7,545 nucleotides of DNA from Prolixibacteraceae bacterium (GTDB lineage Bacteria > Bacteroidota > Bacteroidia > Bacteroidales > Prolixibacteraceae), in the NCBI GenBank assembly GCA_007116765.1, contig SKHV01000508.1, positions 1 through 7,545 of the forward strand, in the 5' to 3' direction. The notes under the pieces are model-generated. The model made no database searches. It had not been told where the DNA came from and saw only the letters and a list, made by a program, of their open reading frames with translations. Shown here one piece after another: positions 1 to 5,643 of the stretch. The translations under genes were made by a program, and so were the position numbers. The first letter of the stretch is position 1. Every line of letters begins with the position of its first letter.

Positions 1-21
1 GGATATTGGTTATTGGATATT
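1..21. repeat. Short direct repeat at window edge
   Basis: The heptamer ggatatt occurs at 1-7 and again at 15-21, with ttattgg-like sequence between. It looks like the edge of an A/T-rich simple repeat that continues left of the window. No function can be assigned, and seven bases could match by chance. Confidence 0.3.
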
Positions 22-110
22 TAATATTATCCCCTTTTCGGCAGCAAAAAAGTACAAACTTTTATCATCACCCTACCACGGCCGATTTTAAAATGCTGGC
101 GCATTTTTAC

Positions 111-147
111 CGGGGGCTTCACCCCCTCCTGTCCCGGTTAACCGGGA
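111..147. repeat. Two adjacent inverted repeats (REP-like)
   Basis: ggggg at 112-116 and ccccc at 122-126 form a 5-bp stem with loop cttca. Immediately downstream, 132-147 is a perfect 16-nt palindrome, tcccggttaaccggga. Together with the hairpin at 163-187 they make a run of three palindromes in under 80 bases. This resembles REP- or MITE-type spacer elements of Bacteroidota, but assignment to a named family would need a genome search. Confidence 0.55.
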
Positions 148-162
148 GCTACCAATATGTCA

Positions 163-193
163 CCGTCCGCGAAAGCTTTCGGGACGGCTTTTT
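163..193 (+). terminator. Bulged hairpin followed by a T-run (terminator-like)
   Basis: ccgtcc (163-168) pairs with ggacgg (182-187), and cgaaag (170-175) pairs with ctttcg (176-181), leaving one bulged g at 169. The stem is 12 bp and is followed by cttttt at 188-193. This is the shape of a factor-independent terminator on the + strand. However, the T-run is short, the loop would have to open from the inner stem, and no gene is visible upstream to terminate. It may simply be the third palindrome of a repeat element. Confidence 0.3.
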
Positions 194-256
194 GTTAACG
201 TAAACCAATAAAAACGAATAAAAGCTCAAAACTTGCAAAATTGCACCGGCCTACTT

Positions 257-300
257 CCCCCTCTTAAGGGGGCCCGCGATAACAATCGGGGTGAGGGGGG
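257..300. repeat. C/G-rich inverted repeat next to the wbjB junction
   Basis: ccccct (257-262) and aggggg (267-272) form a 6-bp stem with loop ctta. It is followed by an imperfect arm pair, cccgcgat (273-280) and atcgggg (285-291), then a G-run to 300. The pattern resembles a class of C/G-rich spacer repeat that I associate with environmental Bacteroidota. It lies less than 20 bases from the point where wbjB homology begins, so it is a candidate for the sequence that recombined there. Confidence 0.5.
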
Positions 301-318
301 CAGTTACCACTACACACC

Positions 319-846
319 AGCCGCGGTTCGGTTATTCCGCTATGGGTAAACCAAATGCAGGAAGGGAAAGACATTACGATAACCGACCCCAACATGACCC
401 GCTTTATGATGACCCTAGAAGATGCGGTGGACTTGGTACTTTATGCTTTCACCCATGGCCAAAATGGCGATTTGTTTGTGCAAAAAGCTCCGGCAGCTAC
501 ACTTGAAGTATTAGCCATGTCTCTCACCGGATTATACAAAACCAAAACAACTATTCGTGTAATTGGCACTCGCCACGGCGAAAAGTTATACGAAACCTTG
601 GTTACTCGCGAAGAAATGGCCAAACACATCGACATGGGCAACTATTTCCGCATTCCCGCCGATACCCGCGACCTGAACTACGACAAATACTTCGTAGAAG
701 GACAACCCGAAATTTCAACCATCGAGGACTACCATTCCCACAACACCAAGCGTTTGGATGTAAACGGCATGCAAGAACTGTTGCTTAAACTGCCAATGAT
801 ACGAAAAGATATTTTGGGTGAAGAGGGTGATCAATATCCAGATTAG
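319..846 (+). pseudogene. wbjB: wbjB (capE/fnlA), 5'-truncated: UDP-GlcNAc 4,6-dehydratase/5-epimerase C-terminal half
   Basis: The frame starting at 319 reads SRGSVIPLWVNQMQEGKD, then ITDPNMTRFMMTLEDAVDLV, which are hallmark segments of the WbjB/CapE/FnlA family of extended SDR enzymes. Intact members convert UDP-GlcNAc to UDP-2-acetamido-2,6-dideoxy-L-arabino-hexos-4-ulose, the first step to UDP-L-FucNAc. About 175 residues remain of a family length near 340. The Rossmann GxxGxxG motif and the catalytic Lys/Tyr region are missing. The frame is closed upstream by a stop at 292-294, and the first in-frame ATG (355) lies 12 codons inside the conserved region. No frame of 1-318 encodes the missing half. 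The remnant would therefore be inactive unless the 5' part lies left of the window and this is an interrupted gene. A contig joining error is also possible. Family identity is firm and the broken status is well supported. Confidence 0.85.
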
Positions 847-850
847 ATTA

Positions 851-894
851 TTCCACTGTGTAACACAGTGTCGTACACAGTGTAACACCGTGAA
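851..894. repeat. CACTGTG-type spacer repeat, copy A
   Basis: This 44-nt segment fills most of the wbjB/cupin spacer. It contains a 7-bp hairpin, cactgtg (854-860) and cacagtg (864-870) with loop taa, followed by further cacagtg and caccgtg words. It aligns without gaps to 2966-3009 at 35 of 44 positions, including an identical first 10 and last 4 bases. Both copies end 11-14 nt before the start codon of the next gene, so they would lie in the untranslated region between genes of the operon. Confidence 0.8.
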
Positions 895-905
895 ACTTTA
901 AAATT

Positions 906-1352
906 ATGCTTGAGCAACCAACCATCATAAAAGGCGGTAACTTTGCCGATCATCGGGGAAGCATGCGTTTTGTAAACGACTTCAGGTTCGGGGATGTAAA
1001 ACGTTTTTATTTTATCAAGCACCCCGATACCGAAATCGTGCGTGCATGGCAAGGCCATCAGTTCGAGAAGAAGTACTTCTACCCCATCAGTGGACGCTTT
1101 GTAGTCGCCTGGGTTAAGATAGACGATTTTGAAAACCCATCTCAAAACCTTAAACCTGAATACCATATTCTTTCCGCTGAAATTTCTGAAATCATTGCTA
1201 TCCCAAAAGGGTATGCCAACGGTTTAAAAGCATTAGAACCCAATTCCGAAATTATGATTTTATCAGACATGGACTTGGAAGAATCTGTGAACGAAAAAAT
1301 CCGCTACCCATCGGACTGGTGGTTGGATTGGAACACAATAGAACGCAGATGA
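906..1352 (+). CDS. RmlC-like cupin, putative nucleotide-sugar epimerase/isomerase
   Basis: This 148-residue single-domain protein resembles the dTDP-4-dehydrorhamnose 3,5-epimerase / WxcM-like cupins that lie between wbjB and wbjC in Bacteroidota clusters. Visible landmarks are DHRGSMRFVNDF (15-26), VRAWQGHQFEKKYF (45-58, His51 in the position of the RmlC RGxH histidine) and IPKGYANGLKAL (99-110). Such cupins act in the cytoplasm on 4-keto-6-deoxy sugar nucleotides. Here it might act on the WbjB product, but its exact reaction cannot be read from the sequence, and WbjC has its own 3-epimerase cupin. The start ATG follows the CACTGTG repeat by 11 nt. The stop codon (1350-1352) and the last residues, ERR, are encoded by the left inverted repeat that brackets the next gene, so the native C-terminus may have been altered. 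The protein being real is firm; its reaction is uncertain. Confidence 0.8.
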   Translation: MLEQPTIIKGGNFADHRGSMRFVNDFRFGDVKRFYFIKHPDTEIVRAWQGHQFEKKYFYPISGRFVVAWVKIDDFENPSQNLKPEYHILSAEISEIIAIPKGYANGLKALEPNSEIMILSDMDLEESVNEKIRYPSDWWLDWNTIERR

Positions 1353-1360
1353 CGCAGATT
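1338..1360 (+). repeat. Left inverted repeat of the GxxExxY cassette
   Basis: The 23-nt segment matches the reverse complement of 1793-1815 at 22 of 23 positions. The core acgcagatgacgcagat (1343-1359) is a perfect 17-bp match. The core is itself a tandem of two acgcagat-like words. The repeat overlaps the end of the cupin gene and carries its stop codon. Confidence 0.9.
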
Positions 1361-1382
1361 TAACTGATATACTCAGATAAAA

Positions 1383-1772
1383 ATGGAGAATGAATATCAA
1401 CATACTGATTTGACATCTGAAATCATCAAGCGATTCTATATCGTTTACAACAAATTGGGATACGGTTTTTTGGAGAAAGTTTATGAACGATCTTTAAAAA
1501 TTGAACTAGAAAAAGCAGGCTTTTTTGTAGAAAGCCAGAAACCAATCCAAGTGTTTTACGAAAACCAAATAGTTGGTGAGTATTTTGCAGATTTATTGGT
1601 GGAGAACAAAGTCATTTTAGAACTTAAAGCAGCTGAAACAATTTGTGAAGAACATGGAAATCAGCTCATAAATTACCTAAAAGCCACTGAAATTGAGGTT
1701 GGACTTCTTTTAAATTTTGGAAAGAAACCAGAGATCAAAAGAAAAGCATATTCAAATATTAATAAACCTTAA
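1383..1772 (+). CDS. GxxExxY family protein (PDDEXK_3-like)
   Basis: This 129-residue protein carries the name-giving motif G28-F-L-E31-K-V-Y34 within GYGFLEKVYERSL. It also has a PD-(D/E)XK-like pattern: D70 in EYFADLLVEN, then E80-L-K82 in ILELKAAE. The segment NQLINYLKATEIEVGLLLNFG (about residues 92-112) is typical of the family. The fold suggests a restriction-endonuclease-like nuclease, but family members have no well-established cellular function and none is claimed here. The ATG lies 30 nt after the cupin stop with no Shine-Dalgarno sequence. The gene is more A/T-rich than the wbj genes on either side, sits between inverted repeats and interrupts the cupin-wbjC pair, all consistent with later arrival. 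Family assignment is strong; nuclease activity is inference. Confidence 0.9.
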   Translation: MENEYQHTDLTSEIIKRFYIVYNKLGYGFLEKVYERSLKIELEKAGFFVESQKPIQVFYENQIVGEYFADLLVENKVILELKAAETICEEHGNQLINYLKATEIEVGLLLNFGKKPEIKRKAYSNINKP

Positions 1773-1792
1773 AAATCAGCGCAAATCCGCAT

Positions 1793-1815
1793 AATCTGCG
1801 TCATCTGCGTGCTAT
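1793..1815 (-). repeat. Right inverted repeat of the GxxExxY cassette
   Basis: Its reverse complement matches 1338-1360 at 22 of 23 positions (perfect core 1794-1810). On the + strand the longer stretch 1771-1810 also aligns without gaps to 2378-2417 inside wbjC at 33 of 40 positions. It ends 8 nt before the wbjC ATG, so it occupies the place where a ribosome-binding region would be. Confidence 0.9.
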
Positions 1816-1823
1816 CAACAAAT

Positions 1824-2963
1824 ATGATCAAAATTGGCATAACAGGACAAGCCGGCTTCGTTGGCACCCATTTATTTAATACGCTAGGGCTTAATCCTGA
1901 AAAATACGAACGGGTCCCCTTTATGGATGAATACTTTAGCGACGCTCAAGCCTTAGAGAGCTTCGTTAAGCAATGCGATACCATCATCCACCTCGCGGCC
2001 ATGAACCGCCACAACGATCCGCAAGTTTTGTACGAGACCAACATTAATTTAGTACAAAAACTCATAAATGCATGTGAACAAACTCAATCGACACCGCATA
2101 TCCTGTTCAGTTCATCAACCCAAGAAGAACGCGACAATTTGTATGGAAAGTCAAAAAAGGAAGGCAGGGAGTTGTTCGAAAAATGGGCAGATAAAAACAA
2201 TGCCCAATTCACAGGAATCATCATCCCTAATGTTTACGGCCCCTTTGGGCATCCATATTACAATTCGGTGGTTGCCACTTTCTGCCATCAGCTTACACAC
2301 AACGAAACACCCAAGATCGAAATCGATGGCGAAATAAAGTTGATCTATGTGAGCGAACTGGTAGAAACTATTATTAAAAAAATCAGTGAAAATCAGTTCA
2401 ATCCGCGTCATCTGCGTTCCAATGAGTTGTTCATGGTGCCACACACAGCCCAAATTAAGGTATCTGCCTTGCTTCAAAAACTGCAAGAATTTAAAAGCAA
2501 CTATTTCGATTATGGCATTATCCCAAGTCTGGATAATCCATTCGAACGAAACCTATTTAATACCTTTCTTTGCTACATCGACCATGCCTCGTTCTTCCCG
2601 TTTAATCTAAAAATAAACACCGACGAAAGAGGCTCATTTGTGGAAACGGTCAAATTGAACAGCGGCGGACAAGTTAGTTTCTCTACCACCGTTCCCGGTA
2701 TTACTAGAGGCAACCACTATCATACCCGCAAAGCCGAACGATTTGCTGTAATAAAGGGCAAAGCCCGGATTGACATTCGCAGAATTGGAACAGACAAGGT
2801 ACTTTCTTTTGAATTAGATGGTGCACAACCATCGTTTGTAGATATGCCCATATGGCACACCCACAACATCACCAACATTGGAACGGAAGAGTTGTACACC
2901 ATTTTTTGGATCAACGAGCATTACAATCCTGAAGATGGAGATACCTATTTCGAAAAAGTATAA
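1824..2963 (+). CDS. wbjC: WbjC (CapF/FnlB): bifunctional UDP-sugar 3-epimerase/4-reductase
   Basis: This 379-residue enzyme has two domains. The N-terminal SDR domain has G8xxG11xxG14 (GITGQAGFVG), IIHLAAMNR (54-62), SSSTQ (96-100) and the catalytic pair Y107/K111 in YGKSK. The C-terminal cupin (from about 260) has DERGSFVE (267-274), then GNHYHTRKAERF with H298, H300 and E305 as likely metal ligands, and IWHTHNITN with H347. In CapF the cupin epimerises C3 of the WbjB product and the SDR domain reduces C4 with NADPH, giving UDP-2-acetamido-2,6-dideoxy-L-talose. I chose ATG 1824 over GTG 1809, because MIKIGITG is the normal family N-terminus and GTG 1809 lies in the inverted repeat. Residues about 186-198 (ISENQFNPRHLR) are encoded by a segment resembling a spacer repeat. 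They lie between the SDR core and the cupin linker, away from both active-site motifs. The gene otherwise appears intact. Confidence 0.95.
   Translation: MIKIGITGQAGFVGTHLFNTLGLNPEKYERVPFMDEYFSDAQALESFVKQCDTIIHLAAMNRHNDPQVLYETNINLVQKLINACEQTQSTPHILFSSSTQEERDNLYGKSKKEGRELFEKWADKNNAQFTGIIIPNVYGPFGHPYYNSVVATFCHQLTHNETPKIEIDGEIKLIYVSELVETIIKKISENQFNPRHLRSNELFMVPHTAQIKVSALLQKLQEFKSNYFDYGIIPSLDNPFERNLFNTFLCYIDHASFFPFNLKINTDERGSFVETVKLNSGGQVSFSTTVPGITRGNHYHTRKAERFAVIKGKARIDIRRIGTDKVLSFELDGAQPSFVDMPIWHTHNITNIGTEELYTIFWINEHYNPEDGDTYFEKV
2378..2417 (+). repeat. Spacer-type repeat inside the wbjC reading frame
   Basis: This 40-nt segment aligns without gaps to 1771-1810 (the tail of the GxxExxY cassette) at 33 of 40 positions. 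The last 13 bases, gcgtcatctgcgt, are identical. It is in frame in wbjC and encodes about 13 residues, K186 to R198. Spacer repeats of this kind rarely survive inside genes; here its length keeps the frame open and it contains no in-frame stop. Confidence 0.75.
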
Positions 2964-2965
2964 TT

Positions 2966-3009
2966 TTCCACTGTGTTACTCAGTGTTAAACACTGTGGTA
3001 CACTGTGAA
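2966..3009. repeat. CACTGTG-type spacer repeat, copy B
   Basis: This is the second copy of the 44-nt repeat at 851-894 (35/44 without gaps), filling the wbjC/wbjD spacer. It contains four cactgtg/cagtg words spaced roughly a helical turn apart and can form alternative small hairpins. It ends 14 nt before the wbjD start codon. Confidence 0.8.
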
Positions 3010-3023
3010 CCCTAAAAAATAAT

Positions 3024-4154
3024 ATGAAGAGATTAAAAGTACTAACAGTTGTTGGCACCCGCCCTGAAATAATCAGGCTTTCGTGCGTAATCCGTAAACT
3101 AGACGAAACCGAAGCCATTGAACACATCTTGGTGCATACCGGCCAGAATTACGACTACGAACTAAATGAGGTTTTTTTCAGCGATTTAGGATTAAGAAAA
3201 CCTAATCATTTTTTAAACGCTGCAGGCAGCAATGCAACAACTACCATAGGTCAAATCATCATCAACATTGACCCCGTTTTGGAGAAAGAAAAACCCGATG
3301 CATTTTTGGTTTTGGGCGACACCAACAGTTGTTTGTGTGCTATCCCAGCTAAAAAGCGACACATTCCCATCTTCCACATGGAAGCTGGCAACCGTTGTTT
3401 CGACCAACGTGTTCCCGAAGAAACCAACCGCAAAATAGTTGATCACATAGCAGACATCAACCTCACCTACAGCGATATTGCCCGTGAATACTTACTACGT
3501 GAAGGGCTTTTACCCGACAGGGTGATAAAAACCGGCAGTCCGATGTATGAAGTGCTCACTACTTACAAAGAACAAATTGATCAATCAGACGTACTCAAAC
3601 GGCTTAACCTTGAAAAAGAAAAGTATTTTGTAGTATCTGCGCATCGCGAAGAGAACATCAATTCAAAAAATTTCGACAAGCTGGTTTTGTCGCTCAACTT
3701 AATTGCCGAAAAATACCAATTGCCAATCATTGTTTCCACGCATCCGCGCACCAGAAACAAAATCAATGAAAAAGGAATTGAATTCAATCCGCTAATACAG
3801 TTAATGAAACCATTGGGTTTTCACGATTACAACCACCTTCAAAAGAATGCCTTAGCTGTTCTTTCCGATAGCGGAACAATCTCTGAAGAATCGTCCATTA
3901 TGAACTTTCCTGCATTGAATATCCGTGATGCACATGAACGTCCGGAGGCCATGGAAGAAGCATCGGTAATGATGGTAGGAATGAATACAGAACGGATTCT
4001 TCAAGGCTTGTCTATACTTGAAACACAAAAAAGAAATACAGAACGCACATTGCGTCAAGTATCGGATTATTCTATGCCAAATGTGTCGGATAAAGTGGTG
4101 CGGATTATTTTAAGTTATACCGATTATATCAAAAGAGTTGTTTGGAATGAATAA
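3024..4154 (+). CDS. wbjD: WbjD (CapG/FnlC): non-hydrolysing UDP-sugar 2-epimerase, WecB family
   Basis: This 376-residue protein has the normal length for non-hydrolysing UDP-GlcNAc 2-epimerases. Motifs in order are VVGTRPEIIRL (9-19), HTGQNYD (38-44), LVLGDTNS (95-102, D99), HMEAGNR (118-124, E120), RVPEETNRKIVDH (129-141, E132), VSAHREEN (204-211, H207), SDSGTISEES (281-290) and RDAHERPEA (301-309). D99, E120, E132 and H207 sit where the catalytic Asp, Glu, Glu and His of WecB lie. The RVPEETNR version and the gene order point to the CapG/WbjD branch, which inverts C2 of UDP-2-acetamido-2,6-dideoxy-L-talose to give UDP-L-FucNAc, rather than the ManNAc-forming WecB branch. It is a cytoplasmic enzyme. 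Its stop overlaps the next start by 8 nt (4147-4154), suggesting coupled translation. The gene is intact. Confidence 0.93.
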   Translation: MKRLKVLTVVGTRPEIIRLSCVIRKLDETEAIEHILVHTGQNYDYELNEVFFSDLGLRKPNHFLNAAGSNATTTIGQIIINIDPVLEKEKPDAFLVLGDTNSCLCAIPAKKRHIPIFHMEAGNRCFDQRVPEETNRKIVDHIADINLTYSDIAREYLLREGLLPDRVIKTGSPMYEVLTTYKEQIDQSDVLKRLNLEKEKYFVVSAHREENINSKNFDKLVLSLNLIAEKYQLPIIVSTHPRTRNKINEKGIEFNPLIQLMKPLGFHDYNHLQKNALAVLSDSGTISEESSIMNFPALNIRDAHERPEAMEEASVMMVGMNTERILQGLSILETQKRNTERTLRQVSDYSMPNVSDKVVRIILSYTDYIKRVVWNE

Positions 4155-5394
4155 GATTCTAATTCATAGCATTGCCTTCAGTCCCGACGGTGTTTCAACA
4201 GCATATCTATACAATGACCTTGCTCTGAAATTCAAAGAAAAAGGCTTTAAGGTTAAAGTTTTAACCACCACACCTCATTTTAATGTTGTACAAGATGAAC
4301 TAAATAAGCAACCACTTAAACGGTATTTATTGGGCTTGTATTACTCAAGCAATTATAAAGGAATTTCGGTAATCCATGTTCCCCAAAAAAAATTCAAAAG
4401 TTCTGTTCTGAGGATGTTTGGTTTTTTATATTGGCACTTTGCTTCATTCATCCTTGGCCTTTTTGAAAAAAAAATTGATATTATTTTATCACCCTCTCCA
4501 CCTTTAACAATTGGTTTTATCAATATCATTCTGGGTAAATTGAAGGGGGCTAAGGTGATCTACAATGTTCAGGAAATATATCCTGATTTATTAATCGAAA
4601 GTGGTGGACTAAAATCTAAAGGACTAATTCATATTTTAAAATGGTTAGAGAAGTTTGTTTACAAATACTCAGATAAAATAACAACGATTGACAAGGTTTT
4701 TTATGATACTATAGCCAATAGATTTGATGACAAAACAAAATTGCATATCATTCCAAACTTTGTAGATACAAGTATCTACATGCCATTATCACCAGAAAAG
4801 ATTGAAATTGATGATAATTATTTTCCCATTTCAAACTCATTGAAATTAATGTATGCTGGTAATATTGGACATGCTCAAGATTGGAACACATTGGTAAAGA
4901 TTGCAATGCATTTAAAACAAGAAAAAATTGACTTCTTCATTATTGGAGAAGGTGTTATGAAACCTTTTCTTGAGAAAGAAATAAAAAATAATCAGCTAAC
5001 TAATATTCACATTATCCCATATCAAAAAAGGGAATCTATGCCTTCTTTAATAGCTTATTCCGATTTGCAATTTATTTTTATGTCACCCCAGACTGCTAGT
5101 CACGGTTTTCCTTCAAAAGTATATACTATCATGGCATGTGCAAAACCTATGTTGGTTTGTTCAAGCACTAATACTCCTATAATCAACTTTTTGAAAGATA
5201 AAAACTGTGCCTATTTAATAGAAGAAAATGACACTAGTACAAAAACAGACAAAATTGTTAAGTTGCTTAAATCAATAAAAAAAGAAGAACTAACAGAAAT
5301 GAGCAAAAACGGATTGGATACTATAAATTTGAATTATTCAAAAGAGGTTGTTACTGAAATGTATATAAACCTTGTGAATTCGTTGCTATCATGA
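4147..5394 (+). CDS. GT4-family glycosyltransferase, WbuB/WbjE-like (putative FucNAc transferase)
   Basis: This 415-residue GT-B fold enzyme has the family-4 layout. The N-terminal acceptor domain includes FSPDGVSTAYLYNDLALKF (11-29). A hydrophobic stretch at about 91-130 may sit at the membrane face, and YNVQEIYPD is at 139-147. The C-terminal donor domain has LMYAGNIGHAQDWNTLV (234-250), FIIGEG (264-269) and HGFPSKVYTIMACAKPML (319-336), the nucleotide-sugar binding region. WbuB and WbjE, encoded next to fnlABC and wbjBCD, are the closest named relatives, so FucNAc or a similar 6-deoxy sugar is the likely donor; the acceptor is unknown. I chose ATG 4147 over TTG 4138 because MNKILIHSIA starts the domain and overlaps the wbjD stop. 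The end overlaps the next start as ATGA (5391-5394). The gene is visibly more A/T-rich than wbjC and wbjD, as is common for transferases exchanged between serotypes. Confidence 0.88.
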   Translation: MNKILIHSIAFSPDGVSTAYLYNDLALKFKEKGFKVKVLTTTPHFNVVQDELNKQPLKRYLLGLYYSSNYKGISVIHVPQKKFKSSVLRMFGFLYWHFASFILGLFEKKIDIILSPSPPLTIGFINIILGKLKGAKVIYNVQEIYPDLLIESGGLKSKGLIHILKWLEKFVYKYSDKITTIDKVFYDTIANRFDDKTKLHIIPNFVDTSIYMPLSPEKIEIDDNYFPISNSLKLMYAGNIGHAQDWNTLVKIAMHLKQEKIDFFIIGEGVMKPFLEKEIKNNQLTNIHIIPYQKRESMPSLIAYSDLQFIFMSPQTASHGFPSKVYTIMACAKPMLVCSSTNTPIINFLKDKNCAYLIEENDTSTKTDKIVKLLKSIKKEELTEMSKNGLDTINLNYSKEVVTEMYINLVNSLLS

Positions 5395-5621
5395 ACATCC
5401 TTATAACCGGAGCTTTCGGTTTTGTGGGCAGTAACCTGTCGCAAAGCCTCAAGAAACATGGAAAACCCAAGCTACTGGCACTAGATGTAAAAGAACGGCC
5501 GGAACACTTTTATGATTCGTTTTACTCATGGAACAAACTCGATAAAATTGATTGGGACACCATAGATACCATTATCCATTTGGCAGGCAAAGCACAAGAT
5601 ACAAAGAATGAACCCAATTAG
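5391..5621 (+). pseudogene. wbjF-like SDR epimerase, truncated N-terminal remnant
   Basis: The frame encodes 76 residues starting MNILITGAFGFVGSNLSQSL, a Rossmann fold with G7xxG10xxG13, and ends soon after IIHLAGKAQDTKN. Intact members of this UDP-sugar epimerase/reductase family are about 300 residues. The remnant therefore keeps only the first part of the NAD-binding domain and lacks the catalytic Ser/Tyr/Lys. Its start forms an ATGA overlap with the glycosyltransferase stop, the native operon arrangement, so this was the original gene at this position. Homology to the second copy (7136 onward) stops at about 5609-5618, and none of the three frames beyond contains the expected QAYFDINLG continuation. 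The loss is therefore not a single frameshift. Aligned to the second copy, 49 of 73 residues are identical. It may still be translated but cannot be active. Confidence 0.85.
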
Positions 5622-5643
5622 TGGGCGAGTTTGAAATTTGTAC

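Larger units (their letters stand above)
22..318. other. Non-coding, palindrome-rich block upstream of truncated wbjB
   Basis: No credible gene is visible here. The open frames in this stretch give low-complexity or proline/arginine-rich translations with no recognisable motif, and none resembles the missing first half of WbjB. The block holds several inverted repeats, listed separately, and C/G-rich runs that contrast with the surrounding A/T-rich DNA. It ends abruptly at about 316-319, where WbjB homology starts in mid-protein. It could be an intergenic region, or DNA inserted into wbjB with the 5' half lying left of the window. Confidence 0.6.
1338..1815 (+). mobile_element. Putative small cassette: GxxExxY gene bounded by 23-bp inverted repeats
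   Basis: The segment is about 478 bp and contains one gene (1383-1772). It is closed at both ends by the 22/23 inverted repeat (1338-1360 and 1793-1815). It separates two genes that otherwise belong together (cupin and wbjC) and encodes nothing needed for sugar synthesis. There is no transposase, and I found no flanking target duplication outside the repeats. It would therefore have to be mobilised in trans or move by recombination between dispersed repeats. An alternative is that two copies of a dispersed spacer repeat happen to flank the gene in opposite orientation. Confidence 0.5.

Noticed and set aside
6..203. Open frame of 65 codons in the left block
   Set aside because: It runs through the palindromic repeats, has no recognisable motif and no resemblance to the missing WbjB N-terminus.
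291..506. Open frame overlapping the wbjB remnant in another frame
   Set aside because: The overlapping frame has clear WbjB family motifs; this one is arginine/proline-rich out-of-frame sequence.
843..1166. Minus-strand open frame of 107 codons over the cupin gene
   Set aside because: It is antisense to a well-supported cupin gene and has no domain signature. The other minus-strand frames over wbjC and wbjD were rejected on the same grounds.
1809..1823. GTG at 1809 as the start of wbjC
   Set aside because: It lies in the inverted repeat and would add LSTN before the usual N-terminus; ATG 1824 gives the standard MIKIGITG start.
5609..5643. Single frameshift as the cause of the shortened wbjF-like gene
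   Set aside because: None of the three frames after the last homologous codon contains the expected continuation seen in the second copy, so sequence has been lost or replaced.
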